Of a stretch of 64,000 bases of DNA, positions 1 through 11,784 are shown one piece after another. This DNA comes from Talinum fruticosum (taxonomy: Eukaryota; Streptophyta; Magnoliopsida; Caryophyllales; Talinaceae). The notes under the pieces are model-generated. The model saw nothing but the letters and a program-made list of their open reading frames with translations. It had not been told where the DNA came from and made no database searches. A program made the position numbers and the translations under genes. The first letter of the stretch is position 1. Each line of letters opens with the position of its first letter. The stretch lies in contig JAITYX010000075.1 of assembly GCA_021018815.1 (NCBI GenBank), forward strand, positions 868,001 through 932,000, given 5' to 3'.

Positions 1-1223
1 AATAAGAATGGCTATCTATGTTGAATTGTGGCTATCTCGTGCAAGTGATTGTGTTAAACGTTGTTCAAAAGTTGGTTTTGAAAGAAGTTTTATGTTTTAC
101 GCAAAATGATACTTGAATGTGACTTGTGTGGTATATGCTTTTCAAACGTGAAAATGCATTTTTAAGAAGTGAAATTGATTTGAGAATGTTGTTTGAAACT
201 AGCTTGATGAGTGAACGTGTTAAAGAAACTGTTGTGAATCGACTTTGCCTGGATCGTTTAGCACAATGAAGGATTCTAGCTAGGAGTCCTGTGTAGCAAG
301 ATGCCGGATTGGAATCTTCCTAGATAGGTCCCGGAGCCTTTTATTTTGGGTCACGCCCTAGAGAAACTAGAGAAATCGGAGAAATTATGAGCCATTGCGA
401 AGTGGTAGTTCGAGTCCCCAACCCGGGAAGTGATTCACTAAAATAGATGCATTGAAAATGATTCATGAAAAGTGATTTAGTAGAAATGATTCAATTTCGA
501 TTGAAAGCCTTTGAAAGAAAGTGTCGGTGGTTGCCCCACCTTGTTGAAAGTTGATTCAGTCCCAAAATAACTGTTCATGAATGTGAAATCGTGCTTTTAA
601 ATGATTAAAAGAGTTATAATCTTTACGTTGTAAGAGATTTCAATGAAAGTATATAGATTTGTATTTTATTATTATGCTTTTGCAGATTTCATTATTATGA
701 GTATTATGTGCAAAGAATTTCCATTTTAAGGGTATAAGACTCCGGTGAGCCTGTGGTTTATTGCTCACCCCCACCAATTCCCCCGTGTTACGAGTGCATT
801 CTCGGTGTGTCCGGTACTTAGCGTATTTCGAACTCCACTTATTGCTGTTTGTCTGCGTGCTAAGTGATTCGAGTAAAGAATATGCATCTCTCATATTTCA
901 CAAGCATTGTAGTTTGTAATTTAGTTCATATAGTCGTACCATATGTATAACGAACCATTTAGATTCTTTTTAGATTGTTTTAAGTTTTATCGCATGATTG
1001 GTTAGACTCGGCGTGTGGCCGTTGAGTTGTATACTCCGAGCGTGTGGCTTGTTTAGTTATACTATGGTTTTTATGCAGGGTTTTAAGGCTTTAAGCCTAT
1101 GGGATAATCTACATTATAAATAGAACTCTGCCGAAATTTTTAGGAAATCTCAATTCCTTTGGGAAACCACCGGTAAGGAACTCGGTGATGTAATACTTCT
1201 AGGGGGTGTTTTGGAGTGTTACA
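1..1223 (+). mobile_element. 3' part of a gypsy-type LTR (family L2), cut by window start
   Basis: The segment ends in GTGTTACA and then switches abruptly to Sirevirus gag sequence. It shares ordered landmarks with the complete LTRs at 24325-27141, 31283-37011 and 32351-35023: a GGTGAGC...GCTCACCCCC block near 745-780, a GAGCGTGTGGC repeat near 1008-1060, an AGGCTTTAAGCCT dyad at 1086-1098, and the tail CTAGGGGGTGTTTTGG. Complete copies start TGTGAGACC, so this is the plus orientation. The next five bases, TTTTG, would be one copy of the target duplication; the other copy lies outside the window. Whether it is a solo LTR or part of a longer element cannot be told. Confidence 0.8.
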
Positions 1224-2306
1224 TTTTGTCTCATTTTTTCCAATTCATTTTTTAAAACATTGCTCTCATCAGTAAGAAAATCAATTTTTTATTTGAACTG
1301 GAAAGAGTCGAATTGGACTTTTCTTCCGGAGTAAAAATATATTGTGCGAGATCAACTTTAGAAATTTTGAGAAAGTATTGAACTACCTCATCAATATCCG
1401 AGTCCTTGTTGTCTAACTCCGATTCAACTTCGTGTCTGTCGGTGCCATAGGACACATAGAGCCATCCGAGTCATCTTCTTCGGATGAGTCGTCATTACTC
1501 CGGTAGCCATCATAATCTTCTTCTTTCAATCCTTCTTTCTTTTAGGATAACCTTTAACTATGTGCTCCTTGCTGCCACGAGTCAAACCAGCCATAAATCT
1601 TACATAAAGATAACTTTGAAGGAGAAAAATATTTACCTTTTATGTCCTTATCATTCTTGTAGAACTCATCCTTTGGCTTCTTTTGCAACTTCTTCTAATT
1701 CTAAGGAGCTCGGACTTTCACGTCCGCTTTCCGAGGCTTTCAGCGCAATATTCTTTTTGGTGCTGACCTTTACGTCTTCTTCCTCCGGATAAATCTCGTG
1801 GGTCGAGTAACTTACCGATAAGCTCGTCCGGCCTTAGTTGAGAAAGGTTTTGAGCTTGTTCAATGGTTGTCACTTTAGAACCCCATGTCTTCTTTGGTAG
1901 ACATCTCGGAATCTTTGTAGACATTTCTTCTTGAGAAATCTTTCTACCTAGAGATTTGAGATTATTGGTAATCTCTGTGAACCGAATATACATTTGAGTG
2001 ATGTTTTCTTCGGCTCCATCTTGAACAGATCTCATATTTTTTAAGATATTAACTTATCTTCGCCTACTTCACTTGGCTTGTTCCTTCAGAGGTGTTGAAA
2101 AGAGTGTCCCACTCCTGTTTGGTTGTGTCACAGGCTGAGACCCTATTGTATTCTTCTATGCTAATGGCACACATTTGTGTGTTCATAGCTTTGAAATTGT
2201 TTCGAATTTCTCGGTCTCCTTAGTGGTGAACTCGGATATGGCTTTAGGTATAAGAGTTGCATTCTCCGTCTTCATTGGAATGTAGTTTCCGGCTTAGATG
2301 ATGTTC

Positions 2307-3788
2307 TGAAGGTTTGCTCTAAGAGACTCTTAGTCACCCTAGAGGGGCGGGTAAATAGGGTGATGAGGAAATTTTAACAAACTTAGATAGAATAAGCTTG
2401 AAAAGAATGAATCGGACAATCTAAGTGTAGATTAGACTTCGAAAATTGTAAACTTAGAGATACATAGAAACTCTCCTGGGGCGAGAAAACCACGAGACAA
2501 TGTTAGTCAAGCACCAAGTCAAATCCACTATTTTGCGTCCACAAAATATAGCAGATCGACTCAATCGAATTGCTCCCTTAAACAATTCCTTACAAAGTTT
2601 ACGCAGACTCGGAAATTCCCTTATCCGATCTAGTACTTCCTAACCGAGGTAACCTTTACAGCTAGGGACAACCGAGCTAAGTTAACCTTTATAGCTCGGT
2701 CTAGGCACCTTACTCGAACGTAAGAAAGAGTATGTAACTTATTACATTACAACTCCAAAAGTATGAATTACAAGTTGGGAGTTGTAAAATAGAAGATTGA
2801 GTATGAACACAATGACTTTTGCTTAAGTAATGTGTATCAACAATAATTCCAAGCAATCTTCAAGTCTTGAGAGTTGGCTTCTATTTATAGATGACCAGGA
2901 TTAGCCATTGTGACTAATTTATGAACGAAGTCCTTCTTGACCGTTGTAACGGTTCTTCCGAGTCGCTCGGAAAAGATCCGTTTGGATGTGAACGTTGTGC
3001 AACGGTTCTTGGCTCCTAAAGGTGCTCCAGTCAGCTGGTGATGTCCGAAAGTAAGGTGGAAACCATCGTTGACCATAGCGTTGAAGTTTTCCAATTTTGG
3101 AAACAAACAACCCTAACACGGCGTCCGAGCCTTGTTCAAAAGTAGAAAAGCCATGTCTATCGGTGATTGAGAGCTTGAAGCCGGTTACTTTTGTAATTCA
3201 AAAATAAGATAACCTCGTTTGGATAGCCTACAAAAGTAAATAATTTTGGTTCTCAAAGTATAAAATACTTTGGTCCAAGATTAGGCACATATAATAATTT
3301 AATTAAGATAATTAGATGCCTAATTATCTCAGGCATAGAAGAGTGGAATTTTTTGAGTCTAATATTTATTATACTCAAATTCCATCGAGTCACTCCTAAG
3401 AAAGATCAAGTTATAAGTGTTAAAACATCATAGTATAGGCACTTAATCTGGACAAATAATTCTCAAACAAACGTATCGACTTAGAAAGATGAGTTAACGC
3501 CGTAATTCACTTTACTTCAAGATATGCAGTGACAACTCGGATAAGAAGTGTAAGAGAGATTACTTGAACATGCGATAAATTTGAGTGATGTCTAAGTGAC
3601 TCGAAATGTCAATGTGAGAGGATAAATAAGAATGTGATTTACGAGTCAGTCGGAATCGAATGAAAACTTATGCAAGAGTTTCTATAATACTCGGAATGAC
3701 TTGTAATCAAAACTTAGGAGTGATGAGGTTTTTACCTGAGTCCTTAGGTAGTACTCGGAACAATTTAGTTTTAGAGTCTAAGTCTTCA
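2307..3788 (-). mobile_element. Sirevirus solo LTR inside gag of copy A
   Basis: A 1482-bp LTR in minus orientation: the plus strand begins TGAAGGTTTGCTC and ends GAGTCTAAGTCTTCA, so the LTR itself runs TG...CA. It is flanked by a perfect 5-bp target duplication TGTTC (2302-2306 and 3789-3793). Removing the LTR and one TSD restores the gag order seen in copy B near 51230-51340. No PBS or PPT lies beside it, so it is a solo LTR made by LTR-LTR recombination. Length agrees with the other family members (about 1466-1512 bp). Confidence 0.95.
2882..2889 (-). promoter_or_regulatory. TATA box of the solo Sirevirus LTR
   Basis: TATAAATA on the minus strand, at the place where the other LTR copies have the same box (4556-4563, 8414-8421, 58339-58346). 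It is inferred to mark the U3/R start of the LTR promoter. Confidence 0.6.
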
Positions 3789-3967
3789 TGTTCCAACCAT
3801 CTTAATCGTTATCCATCAGGAAACTTTCTATCATCTTCTTCCAATGGGCAAAGTTTGACCCTTTGAACTTCGGTGGACTGGTAGATGATCTTCCTTCATC
3901 AAACTCTCCATTGTTCCGAGCTATCCGATCATTATACCTTTGGATGGTGAGATCCTCTCGAAAGGCT

Positions 3968-3981
3968 AGGCTCTGCTACCA
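3968..3981 (-). other. Primer binding site, copy A
   Basis: The minus strand reads TGGTAGCAGAGCC two bases after the LTR end. This is the usual plant copia PBS for initiator-Met tRNA (TGGTATCAGAGC) with one substitution. It fixes the LTR 3' end at 3984. Confidence 0.85.
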
Positions 3982-3983
3982 AT

Positions 3984-4896
3984 TGAAGGTTGTCTCATGG
4001 AGAGTCTAAGGTCCCCTAGAGGGGGTGAATAGGGTGATGAAAAAAATTAAACGATTTTTGTAACAAATTAGCTAAACAACAAATTCTAAGTCTAGATTGC
4101 ACTCGGAAAAGTGATAACACAAATTTACGTGGAAACCCTCCTCGGGTAGAAAACCACAGACAGTGTTAATCCAAGCACCAAGTCAAATCCACTATTTTGA
4201 ATCCACAAAATACAAGGATCGACTCTACCAGAATTGTTCCCTTAAACAATTCTTTACAATGTCTCCTAGACTCGAAGTTACCTTATCCGATCTAGTACTT
4301 ACTGACCGAGGTAACCTTTACAATTAGGGACAATTGAGTTCAGTTAACCCTTACAGCTCAGTCAAGGGACCTTACTTAGAAAGTAAGAAAATACTGTGGA
4401 TCGATTACAAGACTTTCTTCACAACTCAAAAATATGAAATACCGACTTAGAGTTATAAAATATAAGATTGAACAAGAATGAAAACAACAAATTCTGCTCA
4501 AGTAATGTGTCCAACAATAGTGTTCAACAATCTTCTTGTCTTGTGAGGTGACTTCTATTTATATCCAACCGGGCGAGTGACCGTTGAGTCTTGGTTCTAG
4601 ACATGAAGTCTTCATAAATAAACCGACTTAGAAAATTGAATTAATGCGGTAATTAATTTTGACATAAAACATCAAGGTAGTGCTCATAATAAAAATGCTT
4701 GACAAATTATTTACTCTTGTTATTATTCTAAGTTATGTCTCTAAGTTGGTTACAAACACGCTTAAGAATTTTATGTTTGATGAATGCTTTCTACGTGGAT
4801 CGGAAAATAATGAAAACTTAAATATGTGTTTTTAAAAGTTTAGAATGACTTAGAATCAAAGCTGTAGAGAGATAGAGAGTTATACCTGAGTCTTCA
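3984..4896 (-). mobile_element. Sirevirus LTR of copy A, internally deleted and shared
   Basis: Minus-oriented LTR. Its 3' end abuts the PBS (3968-3981) and its 5' end (plus strand CCTGAGTCTTCA, ending 4896) abuts a polypurine tract (4897-4909). A single LTR therefore sits between the end of one internal region and the start of another. It is only 913 bp against about 1480 bp for the family; the missing middle part falls near 4620. A TATA box lies at 4556-4563 (minus). Confidence 0.9.
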
Positions 4897-4909
4897 ATCT
4901 CCCCTTTTT
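4897..4909 (-). other. Polypurine tract, copy A
   Basis: The minus strand reads AAAAAGGGGAGAT directly before the LTR start, like AAAAGGGGGAGAT at 57435-57447 in copy C. This is the plus-strand DNA synthesis primer site of the element. Confidence 0.85.
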
Positions 4910-5239
4910 AATGAAGGGCATTCCATACATAAGTTAGAAACTAATTAGTTTAGAGAGTTAAGTTTTCATAGGGAGTTGATCGGAGCAAGGAAAATAGTGA
5001 TAAGTATTTAACAACTCAGCTCGGATCATATTTAACTCAGAACATGCATCTTGAAATAATCAAAGCATACTTGTTATAGAGTAAAGAACAATATATCAAA
5101 GTAAGTATGAAGTCTACTTAGAAACAGATATGCTTAGAAATAAGTAAGTTTCATTTGTTAAAGCATTTATATAAAGAATTAAACAAACTAAGAAAAACAA
5201 CTAAGGGAAAATTTCCCTAAACCAAACATCTATGCTTTC
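4910..5239 (-). other. 3' untranslated region of copy A
   Basis: AT-rich stretch between the envelope-like ORF and the PPT. It is placed like 57110-57430 in copy C. No ORF or other signal is visible. Confidence 0.5.
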
Positions 5240-6860
5240 TATCTTTTCTCTCCCCTATGCATTTCAAGAAAATTAACAAAGAAGAGGGAGGAAAAAGAAA
5301 CTAAGTGCAACATATGCTGGAAAAAAAAAAAAAATTTGCAATCAAGAGAGAGGAGTAGTATGGCGAGAAGTAGAAGAGCAAGGGTTGCGCCTGCGCCTGT
5401 TTTCTTAAGTAGAAATAGCTAGGCGAGGTGGCAACAATAGTGGTAGATCCGGCGGTGGAATAATCCTTCGTGAGTCCGAGGTAGATCTTCTTCATCTTCT
5501 TCTTGTTCCTCAACAAAAGCTGCCGCATGCTCGACATTATGAGGGAGGGGCCTTAGACTGGCCCACATCACTAGCCTCTTTTGAGGCACTCTGAGTGTAA
5601 TGAGAAGAGATCACCTCAAGTTCTTTGGTGCCCTTATCCTCAGGTTGAACCGCATCGGCGTCCTTTCTCTTTCTTCAGCTCCTCCTTCAGCCTCTCCTTA
5701 TCCTTCATCTCGCTTCTTCTTTAACTTCTTCTCACTAAAACTTGGAAGAAATGGAGGGCTTCTTAGAGTTTTCTTCGTCAAATTCCGAGTCCTCTACTAC
5801 CTTATACTTCTCTCTTGGAGGCGATGAATCTGATCATTTTAATGCTTGATCACCTCCCTCGGTTGAGTAATCAAGGTCCGACTTTGCTGAATCCGAGTCT
5901 AAGCCCGGCTTTATATCTTAGTCAAAATAGGTATGAAAGCTTGGAAGGCTCCTAGAGTTGTTTGTAACTATTTAGGCAGAGAGACAAGTTGATTAGCCAC
6001 CCTCTTAAGAAGTTCAATAGAACGGGTAGGTAGAGAAGTGAATGGTCCAACAGGTGAGAAGTGGAACCTAAGGACAAGTTGGAGTCCGAGGTGAAGGAGG
6101 AGGAAGTTCTAATTTAGAGGAGTGCACCCAAACACTAGGTTGGATTTCATGATATCCAAGCCTAATGATTTCATCTCTCGCCAAAACAAACGGCAAGTTC
6201 TAAGTACTTGTTAGGGTTAGAAGTAATGTTGACCTTAAACCGATTAAAAACGGCTATAAGAAGAGCTCCGAAAGGATAAGGATTCTTTCTTTGGTTAGAT
6301 GGAACATAAGCAATCTGTTCTAGAATAAAAGGAAAGAGGTTAACCTCATATCCTTTCATAATATCAAAGAGAACTTTGAGAACCTTACTTGTTGGGGTTC
6401 TCTTTTAAAGGGTAGTAAAAGAAAAAAAGGTCCTCATAAGAATAAAGCATAGAATTCTTGCTTCAGAGGTCATCCGAGTCACGAAAAGTTCTTTCTGGAC
6501 TGAAGAACTTCTTTAGCATACTTATCAAAGAAGTCATCTGCGAATTAATTGAAGGGGACGAGATAGGAATCTAGAAACGAGACACTTCACATCAAAGAGT
6601 TTGTGAAGCGGAGAAATGTTTATACAAACCACCTTTTCTTGAATGACAGAAGAGATGACATTATCTCTAGCTATCAAGTTGGAATAGAACTTAGTAGCGA
6701 GTTCTAGGCAGATGTACTCACAAAAGCACGGATAGTTGAAAGAACTAGTTTTGATGATTGGTTTCAACCAACAAAAAGAAGTTTTGGAAAGACTTTGTCG
6801 TCATGAAAGAAGTGCTTAGCGGCTAGTACCTTTGATTCCGTAGAGGTAAGGGCTATTCCC
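5240..6860 (-). pseudogene. Envelope-like ORF of Sirevirus copy A (broken)
   Basis: Extra ORF downstream of RNase H, as in plant Sireviruses. The best-preserved part is 6534-6767, with CLELATKFYSNL followed by an isoleucine-rich stretch. It aligns by eye with PELVSKFYSNL in copy B (45320-45589) and with the plus-strand copy C (55600-55790). The motif resembles the domain catalogued as putative plant transposon protein (PF20167), often annotated envelope-like. The C-terminal part (5300-5830) is acidic and low in complexity. Many stops and frameshifts are present. Function is unknown in the family; I infer no activity here. Confidence 0.7.
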
Positions 6861-7137
6861 TTTGTTTGAGATGACAAAGAGAGAGAGAGAAGAAAGGATT
6901 TATAAAAACATTTATCTAGAGATAATCTAAGAATTTTGATGCCTATTTTGCTAATAATCTGAGTCCGACTTAGTCATGTGTCCGAGTGACTCGGAACACA
7001 CATAGAAAATTCATAACTCATAGCTCGGTCTCATTCCGTGTCAACCGATCCATTAGTTATTCACACATGAGCATATAACAATCAATCATAGTAGAATAAC
7101 TCATCCAATAGCTCGGATAACCATGCATTTAACATGC
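6861..7137 (-). other. Spacer between RNase H and envelope-like ORF of copy A
   Basis: This matches, in reverse, 54900-55140 of copy C and 46200-46385 of copy B: the same run of 'agctcggtctca', 'tccgagtgactcgga' and 'taatctaagaattttgatg' type words. The match fades at about 7130, just before the RNase H stop codon, where CACTA-1' sequence begins. Copy A thus lacks all of pol. Confidence 0.65.
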
Positions 7138-7507
7138 CTTTAATTATTTTTCATTTCATATTACTTGCTAGCTAAATAAAATAAACTAATTAATTATCTA
7201 TGTGTTGGGAATTTATTTTATTAATGTACTGTCATAAACAAATAGGGAAGATGGACTGCGGCTTCTATATTCACCGAGTACATGAAAGAGATTGTGATTA
7301 AACTTGATTTAAATGGTAGTCCCAAAGAGGTATAGTTGCACTTGTAATTGATTATGTTCTTTTTCAGCTTGATTAACACTTGAACTTGACCTAATTCGTA
7401 TGTCGTCTATAGCATTGGTTACAATATTTCCCAGGAAAGAAACCATTTACTTCCTATACGGATGAAGTGCTCTAGGAGTTAAAACAAGGTTGGACAGAGT
7501 TTGTATA
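7138..7507 (+). pseudogene. CACTA-1' fragment with Ulp1-like protease C-terminus
   Basis: This stretch aligns with the reverse complement of about 38390-38780 in CACTA-1. At 7251-7268 it encodes MDCGFY, and after a frameshift YMKEIVIKLDLN. This is the Cys-containing C-terminal motif of C48 (Ulp1-like) proteases carried by plant CACTA elements; the presumptive catalytic Cys codon is 7257-7259. A further conserved part, ELKQGWTEFVY, ends at the insertion point of LTR D. The gene would continue at 19685. Frameshifted, so inferred dead. Confidence 0.7.
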
Positions 7508-8413
7508 TGAAGACTTAGGTTTTAACTCTAAGTCATTCTTAGTATTACATGAAGACTCGGTATAAATCCTATCTCTCTCAACTTTTGATTTTAAGTCATT
7601 CCGATCACTATATTAACTCTTATGTAAATTTTCATTATGTTCCGAGTGACTCGGAAAACACCTTATTGCATATCTCCTACACTTGGTGTTTCTAACGCAC
7701 TCGGATATCACTCCGAACTATCACATGCTAACATAATTTCTCTAACACTCTTATTCCGAGCACCGACTTTGTATTTCAACACAAAGAGAATTATAACTTT
7801 AACTCTTTATTCTAAGTCAATTTATTTCCTAGAGAATTATTTGACCAGATCAAGTTGTTATACTTTGATATTTTACTCTTTTAACATGATCCTTAGGATT
7901 GATTCGAGATTGAATTTTAGTATATTGAATATTAGACTCAAAAATTCCATTCTTTTAGGCCAAAGATAATTAAGCACTTAATTTTCTCTAATTTAATTAT
8001 TATCTCTGCCTATTCTTGGACCAAAGTATTTTATACTTTGAGAACCAATGGGGTTTGCTTTTGTAGGTTATTCAAACGAGGCTAACCTATATTTTTTAAT
8101 TTCAAAAGCAACCGTTTTCTAATTGTTAGCCACCAGCGAGACAAGTTTTAGCTACTTTTGGACATGGCTCGGACACCATGTCAAGGTTCTTTGTTTCCAA
8201 ACCTAGAAAACTCCAACTCTAGGCTTAATGGTTGTTTCCACCACAACTTTCAGTCACCAACCAAGTGATTGGACCATCTTTTGGAGCCAAGAGCCATTGC
8301 ACAACATTCACATCCCAACGGATATTTTTTGAGTGACTCGGAAGAGCCGTTACAACGGCTAGCGAAGAATTCCGTCCGGAACCAAGAATCAACGATTGCT
8401 TTGCCTGGTTGAC

Positions 8414-8421
8414 TATAAATA
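8414..8421 (+). promoter_or_regulatory. TATA box of LTR D
   Basis: TATAAATA within GACTATAAATAGAAG, conserved in position in every copy of this LTR family. Confidence 0.65.
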
Positions 8422-8940
8422 GAAGCCACTTCACAAGACCGGAAGATTGCTAGAACTAAATTTATTGTTCAACTAGTTGTTGTTCTCATTCTTACTCAAT
8501 CTTCTATTTACTACTCCAAGTCTCGTATTTAATATTTTTTGAGTTGTTAAGAAAGTCTTGTAATTAGTTACGTTCTTTTCTTACTTTCTAAGTAAGCTCC
8601 CTTGACTGAGCTGTAAGGGTTATCTCAACTCGGTTGTCCCCGATTGTAAAGATTATCTCATTCAGGAAGTATTAGATCGAGATAAGGGAACTTATGAGTC
8701 TTGGAAAACATTGTAAGGAATTGTTTAAGGGAGCAATTCTGGTTGAGTCGATCCTCCGGAGTTTATGGATTCAAAATAGTGGATTTGACTTGGTGATTGG
8801 ATTAGCATTGTCCGTAGTTTTCTGCCCTAGGAGCGTATCCACGTATATATGTATTATTGCCTGCTTGAGTCCAATCTAGACTCAAAATCTTCTTTTAGTT
8901 TTTATTGGCATAAAAATTGTTCAATTTTCTTCACCGCCCT

Positions 8941-8945
8941 ATTCA
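8941..8945 (+). repeat. Target site duplication of chromovirus (left)
   Basis: ATTCA, repeated at 19637-19641 directly after the element. Both lie within the Sirevirus LTR D. Confidence 0.95.
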
Positions 8946-9257
8946 TGTAACAACCCGACCCTAAATCACCTTATTTATCTTATTAATTACAAGATTTATA
9001 TAATTGAGCGTGTGCACTTCAATTCGATATTTTATATTTAAATTATTTTTAAACATGTGTTATGCAGCTAAGGCAACGAAGTGGCCCTAATACAAATTTC
9101 ATAATAATGATTATAATTTACATATATGTTTAAAAGAGAAAATTCAAAAATTTACATGCAAGTGAGGTCGATAATATCATATTTCAAACAAATCGTTACA
9201 ATTATAATTTGTAACTATCATTATTAAAATAAAATTAATAAGTAATAAGTAACAAAA

Positions 9258-9292
<35 letters not shown>

Positions 9293-11595
9293 TAATAATA
9301 ATAAATATGAAAATAAAGTAAACAAATCAGATTTTTTTAAGGAAAACTCCGTAAATGGATTTATCTCGGAATTCATGGAAAAAAACAAACTATCTTAAAA
9401 TTTCCCAACTTGCTTCTTCCTCATCATTTCATTCAGCTTTCCCGTGCTCCCTCTCTTGCGTGCCCTGCCTCCCCGCCTTACCTTCCTCGTAGCCGCTCAC
9501 CTGCTCCGGCCATCGCACCACCAACACCGGCCGAAACCGGCGCCGGCCTCCCTCTCGCCTCCCTTCTCTCTCTGTCGCGCTCTCGCTCTCCCTTTTGTTC
9601 CTGCGTGGCCCCGCCCTGCATCCTCGGTTCCCCTGCCGCGGCCGATTAGCGGCCAGCCACCGCGGCCCCGGCGTCGAGGCACATCACCGGCCTCTTCCAG
9701 CGAATCGCCATAGCAGCAACCGCACACCAACATCCCCTTCTTCCTCTCCTTAACTTTTCCTCTCGTGAATTTGAAGGTAAAACTCTAAACCCTCAATTAT
9801 CAAGTTTATTATTTATTTAAGCAATTATAGTTGTAAATTGGAGCATATGATTTAGAAATATGTTTATGGTGTGAATTCAAGGTTTGAATTGGGGAAATTT
9901 TGAATTGGTGTGAACCATTGTGATTAGTAATTTGGTAGAGTAATTGTGTGTGAAGGTGAATGAATATGATTTCTCTTGCAAAATTTTGATTTAGTGAATT
10001 AAGTTGGGGATGTGTTGATATAGGATTGAGTAATTTGATGAATTTCATTGTATTTTGGAAATAAGACATATTGAGCAAATGAAAAGGGAGTATGTATGCG
10101 GGGATTGAAATTAGACAATGAGTAAGTGTAGAGGCGTGGGGAAAGATTGAGCACTAAATATACCTAATTGTGGTTCCGAATGTGAATTTTTGTTGAGAGA
10201 ATAGTGCTCATGACCTTAAAGCAGTGTATGTATGGATTTTGACCAATTTAGTAAATTGTGAAACCTTGTCATGGAAAGGCATTTGATGGACTAATTAATT
10301 ACTTAACTATGGAGTTTGAATGTAAGGAAGTGAGAAGTAAGGAATAAATTAGGAATAAGTGTTTGTTTATGTATATATATATACCATTTTCAATCCAAGT
10401 CAACTAACATATTGAATTACATCAATATCATTGAGTATCTCACTAGCCTAATCAACTTCTTTAATTAGTATGCATTGTATTCAATATTTGAAAAGGAATT
10501 AACGCAGTTGAAGTTATATAAGAAAACGTAGTTTAACTGATTACATAATAAATATAGAAAATGAAATAAATTGTCAACGCTTATACAAATTCAATTATTG
10601 AAACTCAAGAGAAACATTATTAACAATAATAATCTATCGCAACAGAAATGAGGCCACTTCCATTGCCGAATAGCTGCCGACTCAAATTTCGATAAAAAGG
10701 GAGAAACAAATATTCTCGGTTCGAGTACGTTCATTGCTCGTACCTTTCGAAAACTCACATGTTTCATCAAATCTCAACATGTCTCATATATACGATTAAT
10801 AATGAATCGCTTGCAAATCATGTTTTGCCACCTAATTAAGTGGTCCCCGCCCAATTATCAATTATCGGGGCTTATGCCCACCAATTACACCCGCGGCATC
10901 AACTCGGGTTTTCGTCGGCCCGAGGGTGAGCACCTATTCAAAGATCGTATCGATTATCAAGGGGTTCCACTTTCGGATAATAACCGGCAAGCAAGTTTTA
11001 CTCATTCTCTCCCCCGATTTCAAACTAAAATGAATTGAAATGCGCGCTCAATCAATGTGTTTCAAAATTATTTGATCGTGCAGGAATGTTCGTATTGAGT
11101 TTCGACTCATTCTTCGAATTATTTTAATGTTTTTGTTTTTAGGAAAAGCATCTGTGAACAGTCCTTTGCCTAAGAAGCCTGACGGGAGCGAGACTTACCT
11201 GGATACTTCATTGTCATTGTTCTATGATGGGTTAGATGCTCACAGTGATTCTCATCCCCGTTAATTTATGGTTTGACCTTGGATTGTAATTAAATATTGC
11301 GTATTTCCTATCGCGGACTGATGTATTGGCCGTTAATATCTGTAAATATGTAGCAGAACTATACTTTGGGATTTGTTTATTTAAGTTGTCGGCATGATAC
11401 CCTGCGACGTAGCATTTAATGTTTCCCGACTTACTTAAGCATAACCGATAGACACAGAGTTATTGTGGTATTTTATTTCAGCCTTGTCCTATTATTAGGG
11501 CGTCGGTAACGCCTTCAGTCATCAACTTTCGCTGCAACCATAACTAATATTCTATAATTAGGGATTATTAAGTAATGGTGATTGGGGGCGTTACA
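8946..11595 (+). repeat. Chromovirus 5' LTR
   Basis: A 2650-bp LTR, TGTAACAACCCG...GGGGGCGTTACA. It contains an (AAT)n microsatellite (9258-9305) and a strongly pyrimidine-rich GC block (about 9405-9760) that yields long but meaningless open frames. A conserved stretch at 11150-11270 could be transcribed leader. Confidence 0.95.
9258..9305 (+). repeat. (AAT)n microsatellite in 5' LTR
   Basis: About 16 AAT units with one AAC interruption. The partner tract in the 3' LTR (17308-17375) is longer. Confidence 0.95.
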
Positions 11596-11600
11596 GCTTG

Positions 11601-11613
11601 TGGTATCGAGCCC
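11601..11613 (+). other. Primer binding site of chromovirus
   Basis: TGGTATCGAGCCC five bases after the LTR. It matches the initiator-Met tRNA type PBS TGGTATCAGAGCC except that CAGAG reads CGAG. Confidence 0.8.
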
Positions 11614-11784
11614 GGGTTTAGAGATCACTCGTGAGCAATAGGGTTCTAAGGTGTTATGATTTAAAAATTTAGGAAATTACGTGGCTATTATTTCCTCAAG
11701 TTGTCATTTTGGGATTTGTGTATATAGTGTAGTTAATGTTGAGTTGATATATATGCTTTTGGGTATGCTAATATAAACGATGTG

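Larger units (their letters stand above)
1224..3924 (-). pseudogene. gag: Sirevirus-type copia gag, copy A (broken)
   Basis: Ty1/copia nucleocapsid-type gag, which packages element RNA. Reading leftward, the N-terminal part (3809-3924) encodes PPKFKGSNFAHW, typical of the copia gag start. The start codon position at 3922-3924 reads ATA instead of the ATG seen in related copies (51414-51416, 52896-52898). The UBN2-like core is readable at 1718-2035, with the motif RFTEITNNLKSLGRKI. The stretch 1224-1455 matches the gag tail of copy B near 50120-50260. The gene is split by a solo LTR (2307-3788) and cut at 1224 by the L2 LTR. Stops and frameshifts make it non-functional. Confidence 0.85.
7508..8945 (+). 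mobile_element. Sirevirus solo LTR D, left part
   Basis: Plus-oriented LTR starting TGAAGACTTAGG, matching the 3' LTR of copy C (57448-58913) along its length. It is preceded by GTATA (7503-7507), which is repeated at 19685-19689 after the LTR end, so the LTR is complete (about 1481 bp once the insert is removed) and solo. It lies in a CACTA-1-type element whose uninterrupted counterpart is at about 38380-38400. The chromovirus at 8946-19636 splits it near its 3' end. Confidence 0.93.

Noticed and set aside
9410..9733. Overlapping 78-89 codon open frames on both strands
   Set aside because: They lie in the pyrimidine-rich GC block of the chromovirus LTR, with low-complexity Pro/Ser/Leu content. 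The matching block in the other LTR (17445-17819) has differently shifted frames.
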